Assembly (NCBI GenBank): GCA_050178015.1
Contig: JBFXGM010000001.1
Location: 124,001-188,000 of the forward strand
Origin: Gaoshiqia sp050178015
Lineage (GTDB): Bacteria > Bacteroidota > Bacteroidia > Bacteroidales > Prolixibacteraceae
Direction of reading: 5' to 3'
Length of the DNA stretch: 64,000 nt
Both the position numbers and the translations under genes were made by a program. The notes under the pieces are model-generated. The model did not search any database. It had not been told where the DNA came from and saw nothing but the letters and a program-made list of their open reading frames with translations. How positions within the stretch are numbered: position 1 is the stretch's first letter; each line of letters opens with the position of its first letter. Of this stretch, positions 1 through 8,297 are shown in pieces.

Positions 1-1
1 G

Positions 2-1309
2 GTAACCTTTATCCGAGCCCTAATGTATTTCGATTTAGTTTCGCGCTGGGGAGGTATGCCAATCATAACTAAAGCCTATGCGCTTTATGATCGTGAGGAG
101 TTCTTAAGTGTTACACGAGATTCTTATAAGGCCAACGTTGATTTTATTGTTTCAGAATGTGATAAAGCCGCTCAGTTGTTGCCAGCAAACTACTCCGGCA
201 GCAATAAAGGGCGAGCAACCAAAATTGCTGCTCTGGCATTAAAATCCCGCATGTTGCTCTATGCCGCAAGTCCGTTGATGAACAATTCAGGAGTGAACGA
301 GGTTGTCGGTTATACTTCCCCCGATCCGGATCGCTGGAAAAATGCAGCTGATGCAGCCAAAGCATGTATTGATGCAGCTTTGGACAATGGGTATGCATTA
401 TACGAGGCTTACGATGATGTGAAAGAGAATTACACCCAATTGTTTTTAGATTGCGGGAACAGTGAAGTTATCTTCGACCGCGAGGGTGGTTCGAGTGCCG
501 ACGGACTGAACCTGTCATACCTTGATCAATCGAATGGACCGAATGGCTACGGACAATGGGGCGGTAATACACCAATCTCAGAGCTTGTTAATGATTTTGA
601 AATGGTCGACGGGACCAAGTTCGACTGGAATAATCCGGTACACAAAGCTGATCCGTACGCTAATCGTGATGCGCGACTGTACGCGACAGTACTAGCAGAT
701 GGCGATCCTTGGATGGGACGAGATATTCAAACTTACCTGATTGCCGACGCCTCAGGAGAAATAACCGGAGGTGGACGGGATACGAAATATGGCCAAGATA
801 GCTGGAACACGAGTAAGTCAGCGTATAACATCCGAAAATTTATGGACGAGTCATACTCGCCAAATAGCTGGAATTTCCCCAATCCAAAGAACTGGATATG
901 GTTTCGGTTGGGAGAGCAATACCTGAACTATGCAGAAGCGCTTTACAATCAAGGCTTGGAAGATGCAGCCCGCAATGCACTGAATGTGATTCGTGAACGC
1001 GCTCATATGCCTGATGTAACTGCTTCGGGAGATGATCTTTGGGAGGCGATCGTCAACGAGCGTCGAGTGGAGCTTTGTTTTGAGGAGCATCGCTATTTTG
1101 ACGTCCGCCGTTGGTTAATTGCCGAAGAAGTACTGAATCGCAATGCAACGGGGGTTGAAATTGTTTTGCACCCTGACGGAACAAAAACCTACGAGCCAGG
1201 TGTTCTTGTTGAGCAACGTTCGTTCAATGCGCCCGCTATGTACTGGATGCCAATCCCCAAAAGTGAGAGAGACAAGAATCCGAATCTAGAGCAAAATCCA
1301 GGATATTAA
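2..1309 (+). CDS. SusD/RagB-family glycan-binding lipoprotein (5' truncated)
   Basis: This is the outer-membrane, surface-exposed partner of a SusC-type TonB-dependent transporter; it captures oligosaccharides and feeds them to SusC. The frame is open to the left edge, so signal peptide and lipidation cysteine lie outside and about 435 residues are visible. The stretch ALMYFDLVSRWGG near the left edge is a typical SusD helix, EEHRYFDVRRW is the conserved late motif, and the end NPNLEQNPGY is the usual SusD C-terminus. Its SusC partner should be just upstream of the window. A strong terminator follows the stop codon, so the GH27 operon downstream is probably transcribed from its own promoter. 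The family call is secure; the substrate is inferred only from the neighbouring arabinose- and galactose-releasing enzymes. Confidence 0.93.
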   Translation, partial: VTFIRALMYFDLVSRWGGMPIITKAYALYDREEFLSVTRDSYKANVDFIVSECDKAAQLLPANYSGSNKGRATKIAALALKSRMLLYAASPLMNNSGVNEVVGYTSPDPDRWKNAADAAKACIDAALDNGYALYEAYDDVKENYTQLFLDCGNSEVIFDREGGSSADGLNLSYLDQSNGPNGYGQWGGNTPISELVNDFEMVDGTKFDWNNPVHKADPYANRDARLYATVLADGDPWMGRDIQTYLIADASGEITGGGRDTKYGQDSWNTSKSAYNIRKFMDESYSPNSWNFPNPKNWIWFRLGEQYLNYAEALYNQGLEDAARNALNVIRERAHMPDVTASGDDLWEAIVNERRVELCFEEHRYFDVRRWLIAEEVLNRNATGVEIVLHPDGTKTYEPGVLVEQRSFNAPAMYWMPIPKSERDKNPNLEQNPGY

Positions 1310-1329
1310 CCGATATTTTTTAACGTGAG

Positions 1330-1362
1330 GAGCAGGAGCGAACTTTGTTTCCTGCTCTTTTT
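1330..1362 (+). terminator. Rho-independent terminator after susD
   Basis: A perfect 8-bp stem, GAGCAGGA (1330-1337) with TCCTGCTC (1350-1357), is followed by TTTTT. It lies 20 bases after the susD stop codon. Confidence 0.85.
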
Positions 1363-1426
1363 ATTGGTAATTGAAAAGAGATTCGTTTGGTCACAGTCAG
1401 GAAGAGTACATCTTAATGTATAATCT

Positions 1427-1538
1427 AGGAGCCTGTCGGACTAACGCTGTAAAATACCTGAGAATCGAATATTTCACTTTGACCACAGGTAGGTGTCCAT
1501 AGAAAAACGTTAAAAAGGTCTAAGTCCGACAGGCTCCT
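1427..1538. repeat. Short element with 16-bp perfect terminal inverted repeats (MITE-like)
   Basis: AGGAGCCTGTCGGACT at 1427-1442 is exactly inverted at 1523-1538, enclosing 80 bp with no reading frame. Size and perfect termini resemble a miniature inverted-repeat element or the joined ends of a deleted insertion sequence. Flanks CTAG (left) and CTTG (right) could be a decayed 4-bp target duplication if the terminus starts at GAGCC. No transposase is present. An alternative is a large transcriptional hairpin, but the terminator of susD is already upstream. Confidence 0.6.
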
Positions 1539-1660
1539 TGTTCCTTTAATCAAGAAGTTGGTTCTGCTGTCTGGCATTAATAATCATTCTGTCAATCCTT
1601 TAAATACAAATATTCGGACGATTTTACTTGGACTATTCAGAAAAAAATTCCATTTTTGAG

Positions 1661-1681
1661 TAAAAGTAAAAATTACTTTTA
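1661..1681. promoter_or_regulatory. Palindrome upstream of the GH27 operon, possible operator
   Basis: TAAAAGTAA (1661-1669) and TTACTTTTA (1673-1681) form a 9-bp perfect inverted repeat with a 3-bp spacer, 35 bp before the GH27 start. Position and symmetry suit a regulator site. The AT-rich content makes chance more likely than for a mixed sequence. Confidence 0.35.
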
Positions 1682-1716
1682 AAAACAAATCTACAATCTA
1701 ATCAATCAAAAACGAC

Positions 1717-3093
1717 ATGAATATGAAATCACTTAACTTTCTGCTTGCCATCCTCATGCTGGCTTCTTTTTCTTCCTGCCAAACAGAACAGAAGACCGAA
1801 CCATTCGCCGAAGGCGAGTTTAAAACCTGGGCCCAAACACCGCCAATGGGCTGGAACAGCTGGGATTGCTATGGGCCTACTGTCGAAGAACACGAAGTAA
1901 AAGCCAATGCCGATTACATGGCTGACAAGCTGAAGGAGTTTGGCTGGGAATACATCGTAGTGGACATTCGCTGGTTTGTGGAAAACGACAAAGCCGGGGG
2001 TTACAACCAAACCGATCCGCGCTACGTCATTGACGAGTATGGCCGCTACCAGCCTGCCGTTAACCGGTTCCCTTCGGCTGCCGACGGCAAAGGATTTAAG
2101 GCGTTGGCGGACTACATTCACAGCAAAGGCTTGAAGTTCGGCATCCACATCATGCGCGGTATTCCGAAAGTGGCGGTGGAGAACAAGTTGCCCATCCTGG
2201 GTACTGACGGAATCACGGCTGATCAGATTTACACCACTGAATTGCAATGTAAATGGCTGCGCGACAACTACACCATCCTGGCCGATCGGCCTGGTGCGCA
2301 GGAATACTACAATTCACTTTTTGATTTGTATGCCGATTGGGAAATCGATTTCATCAAGATTGATGACTTGTCGCGGCCCTATCATCAGGCTGAAATCGAG
2401 CTCATTCGCAAGGCCATTGACCAGTGCGGACGTCCGATTGTGCTGAGCACGTCGCCGGGAGAAACACCCATTGAAGCGGCGGAGCATGTAAAAGAACATG
2501 CCAACATGTGGCGCATGGTGGACGATGTTTGGGACACCTGGAACCACATCACGCACTTGATGGATATCAGTCAGCAATGGTACCCTTACATTGCGCCGGG
2601 CACCTGGCCCGACTGCGATATGATTCCGCTGGGGCGCATCTCCATTCGCGGCGAACGGGGAGAAGACCGCATGAGCCGTCTGACTCCGGATGAGCAATAT
2701 ACGCTGATGACTTTGTTCACCATCTTTAAATCGCCCCTGATGTTTGGTGGCGATTTGCCAAGCAACGATGAATTTACCCTTTCGCTGTTAACCAACGAAG
2801 AAGTGCTGCGCATGCACCGCGAAAGCACCGAGGTACGGCAACTGTTTCAGGAAGACGGTAAGGTGGCCATTACTTCGAAAAATCCGAACACCGGTGAAGT
2901 GTATCTGGCCCTCTTCAATATTTCTGATAACGAAACACCGGTTGAGGTTTCGGTTGATTTGGCGGAACTGGGGCTGGATGCGGAATGCACGGTGATGGAT
3001 TTGTGGAGCAACGAAGATTTAGGCACGGCTTCGGGCACGTTTAGCCAGCCATTGGCAGCACACGCCAGCGGTTTATTCAAATTAAGCCGTTAA
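1717..3093 (+). CDS. GH27 alpha-galactosidase / beta-L-arabinopyranosidase-like lipoprotein
   Basis: This predicted exo-glycosidase removes terminal alpha-D-galactose (or, in some GH27 members, beta-L-arabinopyranose) from side chains. The N-terminus ends in a lipobox (ASFSSC), so the enzyme is probably lipid-anchored. The GH27 opening PPMGWNSWDCYG lies near residue 46. The nucleophile is expected at Asp216 in DFIKIDDLS and the acid/base at about Asp270 in WRMVDDVWDTW. At 458 residues, with a C-terminal beta-sandwich, length fits the family. The start is uncertain between 1717 and the second ATG at 1723. It is the first gene of a four-enzyme operon; the GH51 gene follows after 31 bp. The family is firm; which of the two activities it has cannot be decided from sequence alone. 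Confidence 0.9.
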   Translation: MNMKSLNFLLAILMLASFSSCQTEQKTEPFAEGEFKTWAQTPPMGWNSWDCYGPTVEEHEVKANADYMADKLKEFGWEYIVVDIRWFVENDKAGGYNQTDPRYVIDEYGRYQPAVNRFPSAADGKGFKALADYIHSKGLKFGIHIMRGIPKVAVENKLPILGTDGITADQIYTTELQCKWLRDNYTILADRPGAQEYYNSLFDLYADWEIDFIKIDDLSRPYHQAEIELIRKAIDQCGRPIVLSTSPGETPIEAAEHVKEHANMWRMVDDVWDTWNHITHLMDISQQWYPYIAPGTWPDCDMIPLGRISIRGERGEDRMSRLTPDEQYTLMTLFTIFKSPLMFGGDLPSNDEFTLSLLTNEEVLRMHRESTEVRQLFQEDGKVAITSKNPNTGEVYLALFNISDNETPVEVSVDLAELGLDAECTVMDLWSNEDLGTASGTFSQPLAAHASGLFKLSR

Positions 3094-3124
3094 TTTAGAC
3101 GGACGACTACTCAATCACTACAAG

Positions 3125-5719
3125 ATGAAAAAAATCTATTTCCTTCTGATTTTGATTGCAGCCACTTTGCTGCAACCGGCTTTGGCCAACGAGCCCGACT
3201 CGGCTTGGGTATTTTCGTATGCCACCACCAAAAACCGCGGGGGCAATGGCCTCCACTACGCCTGGAGTGTTGACCGGGAAAACTGGCACGGCATTGGGCC
3301 GGAGCTTCGTTTCCTGTTTTCCGACTTTGGAAGCTGGGGCTCGCAGAAACGGATGCTCACCCCTGTTGTGTTTCAGGATCAGCAGGGCTCGTGGCACGCC
3401 ATCTGGAGCCTGAACAATGAAGTGGGACAATTCGCCCATGCCCAAACCCCCGACCTGTACACCTGGGATTCGCAGGATTATCCGTACGTGATGGACGATG
3501 GAAATGTACTGTTGCCCGAAGTTTCCTATCAAGCCAAAGAAAATAATTACCGGATTACCTGGCTGAGTGAAAGCGAAGGGGAGACCAAAATCTACCGAAC
3601 CACAACCACCGACTTTGAAAGTTATTCGCCCACTGTTGAAGGAACGCCGGGCGACCGGTTGGATCTTCGCGAAGAAGTGCTGATTGATGGCGAAAAGCAG
3701 CTGGGAACAGTGTCGAAAGTTTCGTGGCAAATGATTGACGGCTTAATCAAGTATTACCAAGTCAGTCAATATAAAGAGATTCAGCGGGCGGAACGGCTTA
3801 CCGACGATGCCACGCGTTTTGCGGACTTGGAGCCGCTGACTGCTGAAATAACAGCGATTCCCGAAAATAGCAAGGCCATCAGCGATTTGCTGATCGGTAT
3901 TTTTTTTGAAGATATCAACTACGCGGCGGATGGCGGTTTGTATGCCGAGCTGGTGCAAAACCGGGGTTTCGAATACCAGCTTTCCGATACCAAAGGCCGC
4001 GACAAAAGCTGGGACAGCAAAAAAGCCTGGAGTTTCACCGGTGCAGCAGAAGGTTTTGCTGTTGATTCGGTGGCGCCACTTCACCCCAACCAAAAACATT
4101 ATGCCTCGCTTACAATTTCGAAAGTTGGCGAAGTTTTGGAGAACAAAGGTTTTGATGGCATTCCGTTAAAAGCTGGCGACCGGTATAATTTCTCCGTTTT
4201 TGCCCGTGGACTGGATGGCGCCAAAGGAAAGTTGCTGATCCGCGCGGTGGATGACAGCGGAAAGGTTTATGCCGAAGGAACGACCAAATCGCTTGGAGCC
4301 GACTGGAAAAAGCTGGAACTCGTGCTCACCGCCGAGGAGACAATTGATGATGCAAAATTGCAGGTGATCCCGCAATTTACCGGCAAGGTGGCACTCGATC
4401 TCGTATCACTCTTTCCGCAGAAGACCTTCAAAAACCGCAAGAATGGCTTGCGTCCCGATTTGGCCGAAGCCATTGCCGAGCTGCACCCGCGTTTTGTGCG
4501 TTTCCCGGGAGGCTGCGTGGCCCACGGCGATGGACTGGACAACATTTATCGCTGGAAAAATACCGTGGGCCCGATTGAAACCCGCAAGCCTGACCGCAAC
4601 ATCTGGAACTATCACCAGTCGATGGGGTTGGGGTATTTTGAGTACTTTCAGTTTTGCGAAGATATTGGCGCCGAGCCGCTGCCGGTCATTGCTGCCGGCG
4701 TTCCCTGCCAAAACTCATCGTGTGGCGGTCATGGTCAGCAGGGCGGCATCCCCCTGTGCGACATGGATGATTATGTACAAGATGTGCTTGACCTGATTGA
4801 ATGGGCCAACGGCGACAAAAATTCGGAATGGGGCAAACTGCGTGCGCAGGCCGGTCATCCCGAGCCCTTCAACCTGAAGTATGTTGGCATTGGAAACGAG
4901 GATTTGATCACGGATATTTTCAAGGAACGTTTCGAGATGATTTTTAAGGCCGTCAAAGAAAAACATCCGGAGATTACCGTGATTGGTACGGTGGGGCCCT
5001 TCTCCGAAGGAACGGACTACCGCGTCGGCTGGGATTTTGCCACGGAGCTGAACGTGCCGATGGTGGACGAACATTACTACCAGCCGCCCGGTTGGTACCT
5101 GAACAACCAGGATTATTACGACCGCTACGACCGCTCGAAATCGAAAGTCTATTTGGGTGAATATGCCACACACATACCGGGGCGAAAGTTGAACATGGAA
5201 ACGGCTCTCTGCGATGCTCTGCACCTGATCAATGTGGAACGCAATGCCGACGTGGTGAGCATGACCTCATACGCACCGCTGCTGGCCAAACACGGGCATA
5301 CGCAATGGAACCCCGACCTGATTTATTTCAACAACACCGAAGTATTTCCCACAACGGATTATTTTGTGCAGGTGCTGTTCGGACAAAATGCAGGCGACGA
5401 GTACATCGCTTCGCAAATCAATCTTTCAGATAACAAGAAAGAGGTGAGCAAGCGTATCGCTTCTTCCTTGGTTCGCGACAGCAAAACCGGCGATTACATT
5501 TTGAAGCTGACGAATCTGCTGCCGGTTTCTGTTGACACTAAAATCAAGCTGGCTGACCTTCCGGTAGCGGAAGGCGAGGCGGTGTTGAGCGTGCTTCAGG
5601 GTGATCCGGCTGATGAAAATGCCCGGCCCGAGAACAGCCGCATTTCGGTTGCGCCTGAATTTGAAATTGATTTGCCAGCCTATTCATTTTCAGTCATCCG
5701 AATGAAATCGAATGAATAG
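3125..5719 (+). CDS. GH51 alpha-L-arabinofuranosidase with GH43-like N-terminal domain
   Basis: This enzyme releases alpha-L-arabinofuranose from arabinan or arabinogalactan, probably in the periplasm; a cleavable signal peptide (first 21 residues, ending ALA) is present. Residues about 25-240 look like an incomplete GH43-type beta-propeller (repeated sheet motifs with TTDFESYSPT) without an obvious full catalytic set. The GH51 part starts near residue 255 at LLIGIFFEDINYAADGG, followed by RFPGGCVAHGD. Expected acid/base Glu592 lies in GIGNED and nucleophile Glu679 in VYLGEYATH. At 864 residues it is far longer than a bare GH51 enzyme (about 500-650) because of the added N-terminal module. 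It sits in the GH27-GH51-GH2-GH43 operon. The call is confident; the role of the N-terminal domain (binding or relic) is open. Confidence 0.92.
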   Translation: MKKIYFLLILIAATLLQPALANEPDSAWVFSYATTKNRGGNGLHYAWSVDRENWHGIGPELRFLFSDFGSWGSQKRMLTPVVFQDQQGSWHAIWSLNNEVGQFAHAQTPDLYTWDSQDYPYVMDDGNVLLPEVSYQAKENNYRITWLSESEGETKIYRTTTTDFESYSPTVEGTPGDRLDLREEVLIDGEKQLGTVSKVSWQMIDGLIKYYQVSQYKEIQRAERLTDDATRFADLEPLTAEITAIPENSKAISDLLIGIFFEDINYAADGGLYAELVQNRGFEYQLSDTKGRDKSWDSKKAWSFTGAAEGFAVDSVAPLHPNQKHYASLTISKVGEVLENKGFDGIPLKAGDRYNFSVFARGLDGAKGKLLIRAVDDSGKVYAEGTTKSLGADWKKLELVLTAEETIDDAKLQVIPQFTGKVALDLVSLFPQKTFKNRKNGLRPDLAEAIAELHPRFVRFPGGCVAHGDGLDNIYRWKNTVGPIETRKPDRNIWNYHQSMGLGYFEYFQFCEDIGAEPLPVIAAGVPCQNSSCGGHGQQGGIPLCDMDDYVQDVLDLIEWANGDKNSEWGKLRAQAGHPEPFNLKYVGIGNEDLITDIFKERFEMIFKAVKEKHPEITVIGTVGPFSEGTDYRVGWDFATELNVPMVDEHYYQPPGWYLNNQDYYDRYDRSKSKVYLGEYATHIPGRKLNMETALCDALHLINVERNADVVSMTSYAPLLAKHGHTQWNPDLIYFNNTEVFPTTDYFVQVLFGQNAGDEYIASQINLSDNKKEVSKRIASSLVRDSKTGDYILKLTNLLPVSVDTKIKLADLPVAEGEAVLSVLQGDPADENARPENSRISVAPEFEIDLPAYSFSVIRMKSNE

Positions 5720-5772
5720 GAAAGGAAGCAATTTCAGAAGATCAACGACGACTACTCTTAATACTCAATACG

Positions 5773-8277
5773 ATGAATACGATGAAACTAAAATTGATTT
5801 GCTTACTATTGATCCATGTTGTTGGCGTGAGTTCGCTCTTGGCACAGTGTGGATTTGGTCAGGCTGAAAAGATCAACGCAAACTGGAAGTTTGTTCTGCA
5901 GGATGTTGAAAATGGAGAGCAAGCCGATTTGAATGATCGGCGATGGCGGACTGTTCATTTGCCGCACGACTGGACTGTCCGGCAGCAATTAAGTCCGACT
6001 TTGGCCAGTGCTACCGGCTATTTGCCGGGAGGAATCGGCTGGTACCGCAAACAGCTTTCTATTCCGGCAGAGCGCCAGGGCGAGAAGGTGTACCTTTATT
6101 TTGAAGGGGTGTACAATCGAAGCGAAGTGTTCGTGAACGGCGTATCGCTCGGTAAGCGGCCCAACGGCTACATCTCCTTCATGTACGATGCCACGCCGCA
6201 CATCAACTACGGCGAAGAGAACCTGATCGCCGTCCGGGTCGATCACAGCCAGTCCGCCGACTCGCGCTGGTACACGGGCTCGGGAATTTATCGCGACGTT
6301 TGGCTGGTCTATTCCAACCCGGTTCATCTGGCACAGTGGGGCGTTTATGCCTGGCCCGAAAAGCAGAAAAAAGGTTATCAACTGAATATTGAAGTGGAGG
6401 TGGAGAATGGCACCAGCGAGTCTTCAGTTTTAAGCATTCAAAATGAATTGTTTTCGCCCGACAACAAGCTGGTGACCAAATCTTCTGAAAAACTGAAGGT
6501 TGAAGGAAATCAATCCGGGAAAGTTCAATCCCAATTGAAAGTTGCCAGCCCGGAGCTTTGGTCGCTCGATCATCCGGCCTTATATACCTTGAAAACATCT
6601 GTTTATCGCGATGGCCAACTGGTTGATGAAACCAGTACCCAAACGGGCTTTCGCCATTTCACTTTCGATGCAGACAAAGGATTTGCCTTGAACGGCGAAT
6701 GGATGAAGATCAAAGGCGTGTGCCTGCACCATGATGCCGGCGTATTGGGTTCGGCCGTGCCCCGCGAAGTGTGGGAACGCCGTTTGCGTACGCTCAAGGA
6801 AATCGGCGTCAATGCCATTCGCACCAGCCACAATCCGCAGGCTACTGATTTGTATGAGCTTTGCGATGAGCTGGGTTTATTGGTGATGAATGAAGCTTTT
6901 GACGAATGGGAATTCCCAAAACGCAAATGGCTGCAGGGTTGGAATGTCGGAACACCCGGCTTTCAGGGCTCCTTCGACTTCTTTGAAGCATGGGGCGAAC
7001 AGGATTTGGCCGACATGGTACGACGCGATCGCAACCACCCGGCCATTTTTGCCTGGAGCATTGGCAACGAAGTGGATTATCCGAACGATCCGTATTCGCA
7101 CCCTGTTTTGGATGGCGGTGGCGAAACCGGATTTACCCAACCTATTTTTGGCGGCTTCAAAGAAGATGCGCCCGATGCCATGCGATTGGGCGACATTGCC
7201 AAGCGCCTGGTAAAAGTGGTGAAACAATATGACCAATCGCGGCCAACAACCGCCGGATTGGCTGGTGTCGCCATGTCGAACCAAACGGCCTACCCCGGTG
7301 CTTTGGACATTGCCGGTTATAACTATACTGAAAGTTTATATGATCGCGACCATGCGCAATACCCTGACCGGGTGATTTTTGGCAGCGAAAACCGGCACGA
7401 TCTGGAAGCCTGGAAAGCAGTCACGTCGCGCGATTTTATCTTTGGCCAATTTCTGTGGACGGGCATTGATTACTTGGGAGAATCGGGTCGCTGGCCTTCG
7501 CGCGGCTTCTATTCGGGCTTGCTCGATTTTGGCGGCTTTATCAAACCCCGCGGCTATTTCCGCCAATCGCTGTGGTCGGAAAAACCAATGGCCTATTTGG
7601 GAACCTATCCCACACCGGGCCGCGGCAGCAAAAGCCAGATGAAAGACGTTTGGTCGCAACTGGAAGCCGAACAAGCGGGTGGTAACCACGAAGAAAAAAG
7701 GCCTTCGATGGATGCCTGGCCCATCTGGAACTACGACGAAGGCCAATTGATCCGGGTGGTTTGCTACACGAACGCCGCTTCGGCCAAATTGCTCTTAAAC
7801 GGTGAGCTGGTGGGCGAACCGCAAAATTACAACGAAGAAACCGGCATCATCTTCTGGGATATTCCTTATGCTCCGGGCAAGCTTGAAGTGGTTGGAATGG
7901 ACGACAGCGGGAAGCAGATCAGCCAGTTTGAGATTGAGTCTTCCGGACGTCCATACGCCATTGAGGTGATTGAAGGCCAGGAAACGATTACGCCGGGGGG
8001 AGTCGCTCAAATAGCGATTCAGGTGGTGGATGAAGCCGGAATTCCGGTGATGCTGTCGGATGAGGAAGTGACTTGCCTGATTGATGGCGATGCGCGTTTG
8101 CTGGGCCTGGAAGCCAGCAACAATTCCGATATGTCAGATTATACCGACAACAAACACCGTGTTTTTCACGGCCGGATGATTGCCTACATCCAGCTTGGTG
8201 ACACACCGGGTGAAGTCATGTTGAGATTCTCGGCCAATTGGCTGAAGCCAGCCGAAACAAAATTGATCATTCAATAA
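5773..8277 (+). CDS. GH2 beta-galactosidase-type glycoside hydrolase
   Basis: This exo-acting GH2 enzyme most likely removes beta-linked galactose from oligosaccharides taken up by the SusC/D system. An N-terminal signal peptide ends at about SSLLAQ. Domain order: jelly-roll sugar-binding domain (LPHDWTVRQ near residue 60), immunoglobulin-like domain, TIM barrel (RTSHNPQATDLYELCDELG), then C-terminal DUF4982-like and further Ig-like domains. Expected acid/base Glu433 is in WSIGNEVDYP and nucleophile Glu539 in FGSENRH. Length (834) is typical of Bacteroidota GH2 enzymes. The start could be 5773 or the ATG at 5782. It lies 53 bp after the GH51 gene. The family is certain; beta-galactosidase is the most likely activity but other GH2 specificities occur. 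Confidence 0.92.
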   Translation: MNTMKLKLICLLLIHVVGVSSLLAQCGFGQAEKINANWKFVLQDVENGEQADLNDRRWRTVHLPHDWTVRQQLSPTLASATGYLPGGIGWYRKQLSIPAERQGEKVYLYFEGVYNRSEVFVNGVSLGKRPNGYISFMYDATPHINYGEENLIAVRVDHSQSADSRWYTGSGIYRDVWLVYSNPVHLAQWGVYAWPEKQKKGYQLNIEVEVENGTSESSVLSIQNELFSPDNKLVTKSSEKLKVEGNQSGKVQSQLKVASPELWSLDHPALYTLKTSVYRDGQLVDETSTQTGFRHFTFDADKGFALNGEWMKIKGVCLHHDAGVLGSAVPREVWERRLRTLKEIGVNAIRTSHNPQATDLYELCDELGLLVMNEAFDEWEFPKRKWLQGWNVGTPGFQGSFDFFEAWGEQDLADMVRRDRNHPAIFAWSIGNEVDYPNDPYSHPVLDGGGETGFTQPIFGGFKEDAPDAMRLGDIAKRLVKVVKQYDQSRPTTAGLAGVAMSNQTAYPGALDIAGYNYTESLYDRDHAQYPDRVIFGSENRHDLEAWKAVTSRDFIFGQFLWTGIDYLGESGRWPSRGFYSGLLDFGGFIKPRGYFRQSLWSEKPMAYLGTYPTPGRGSKSQMKDVWSQLEAEQAGGNHEEKRPSMDAWPIWNYDEGQLIRVVCYTNAASAKLLLNGELVGEPQNYNEETGIIFWDIPYAPGKLEVVGMDDSGKQISQFEIESSGRPYAIEVIEGQETITPGGVAQIAIQVVDEAGIPVMLSDEEVTCLIDGDARLLGLEASNNSDMSDYTDNKHRVFHGRMIAYIQLGDTPGEVMLRFSANWLKPAETKLIIQ

Positions 8278-8297
8278 AAACCTTAAATTCGAATTCA

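Noticed and set aside
2508..2693. Small overlapping open frames within the GH27 gene and similar shadows in other genes
   Set aside because: They lie wholly inside well-supported genes on other frames and show no domains.
8238..8297. Upstream start of the tandem GH43 gene
   Set aside because: It lies inside the GH2 gene and would bury the lipoprotein signal that begins at 8298.
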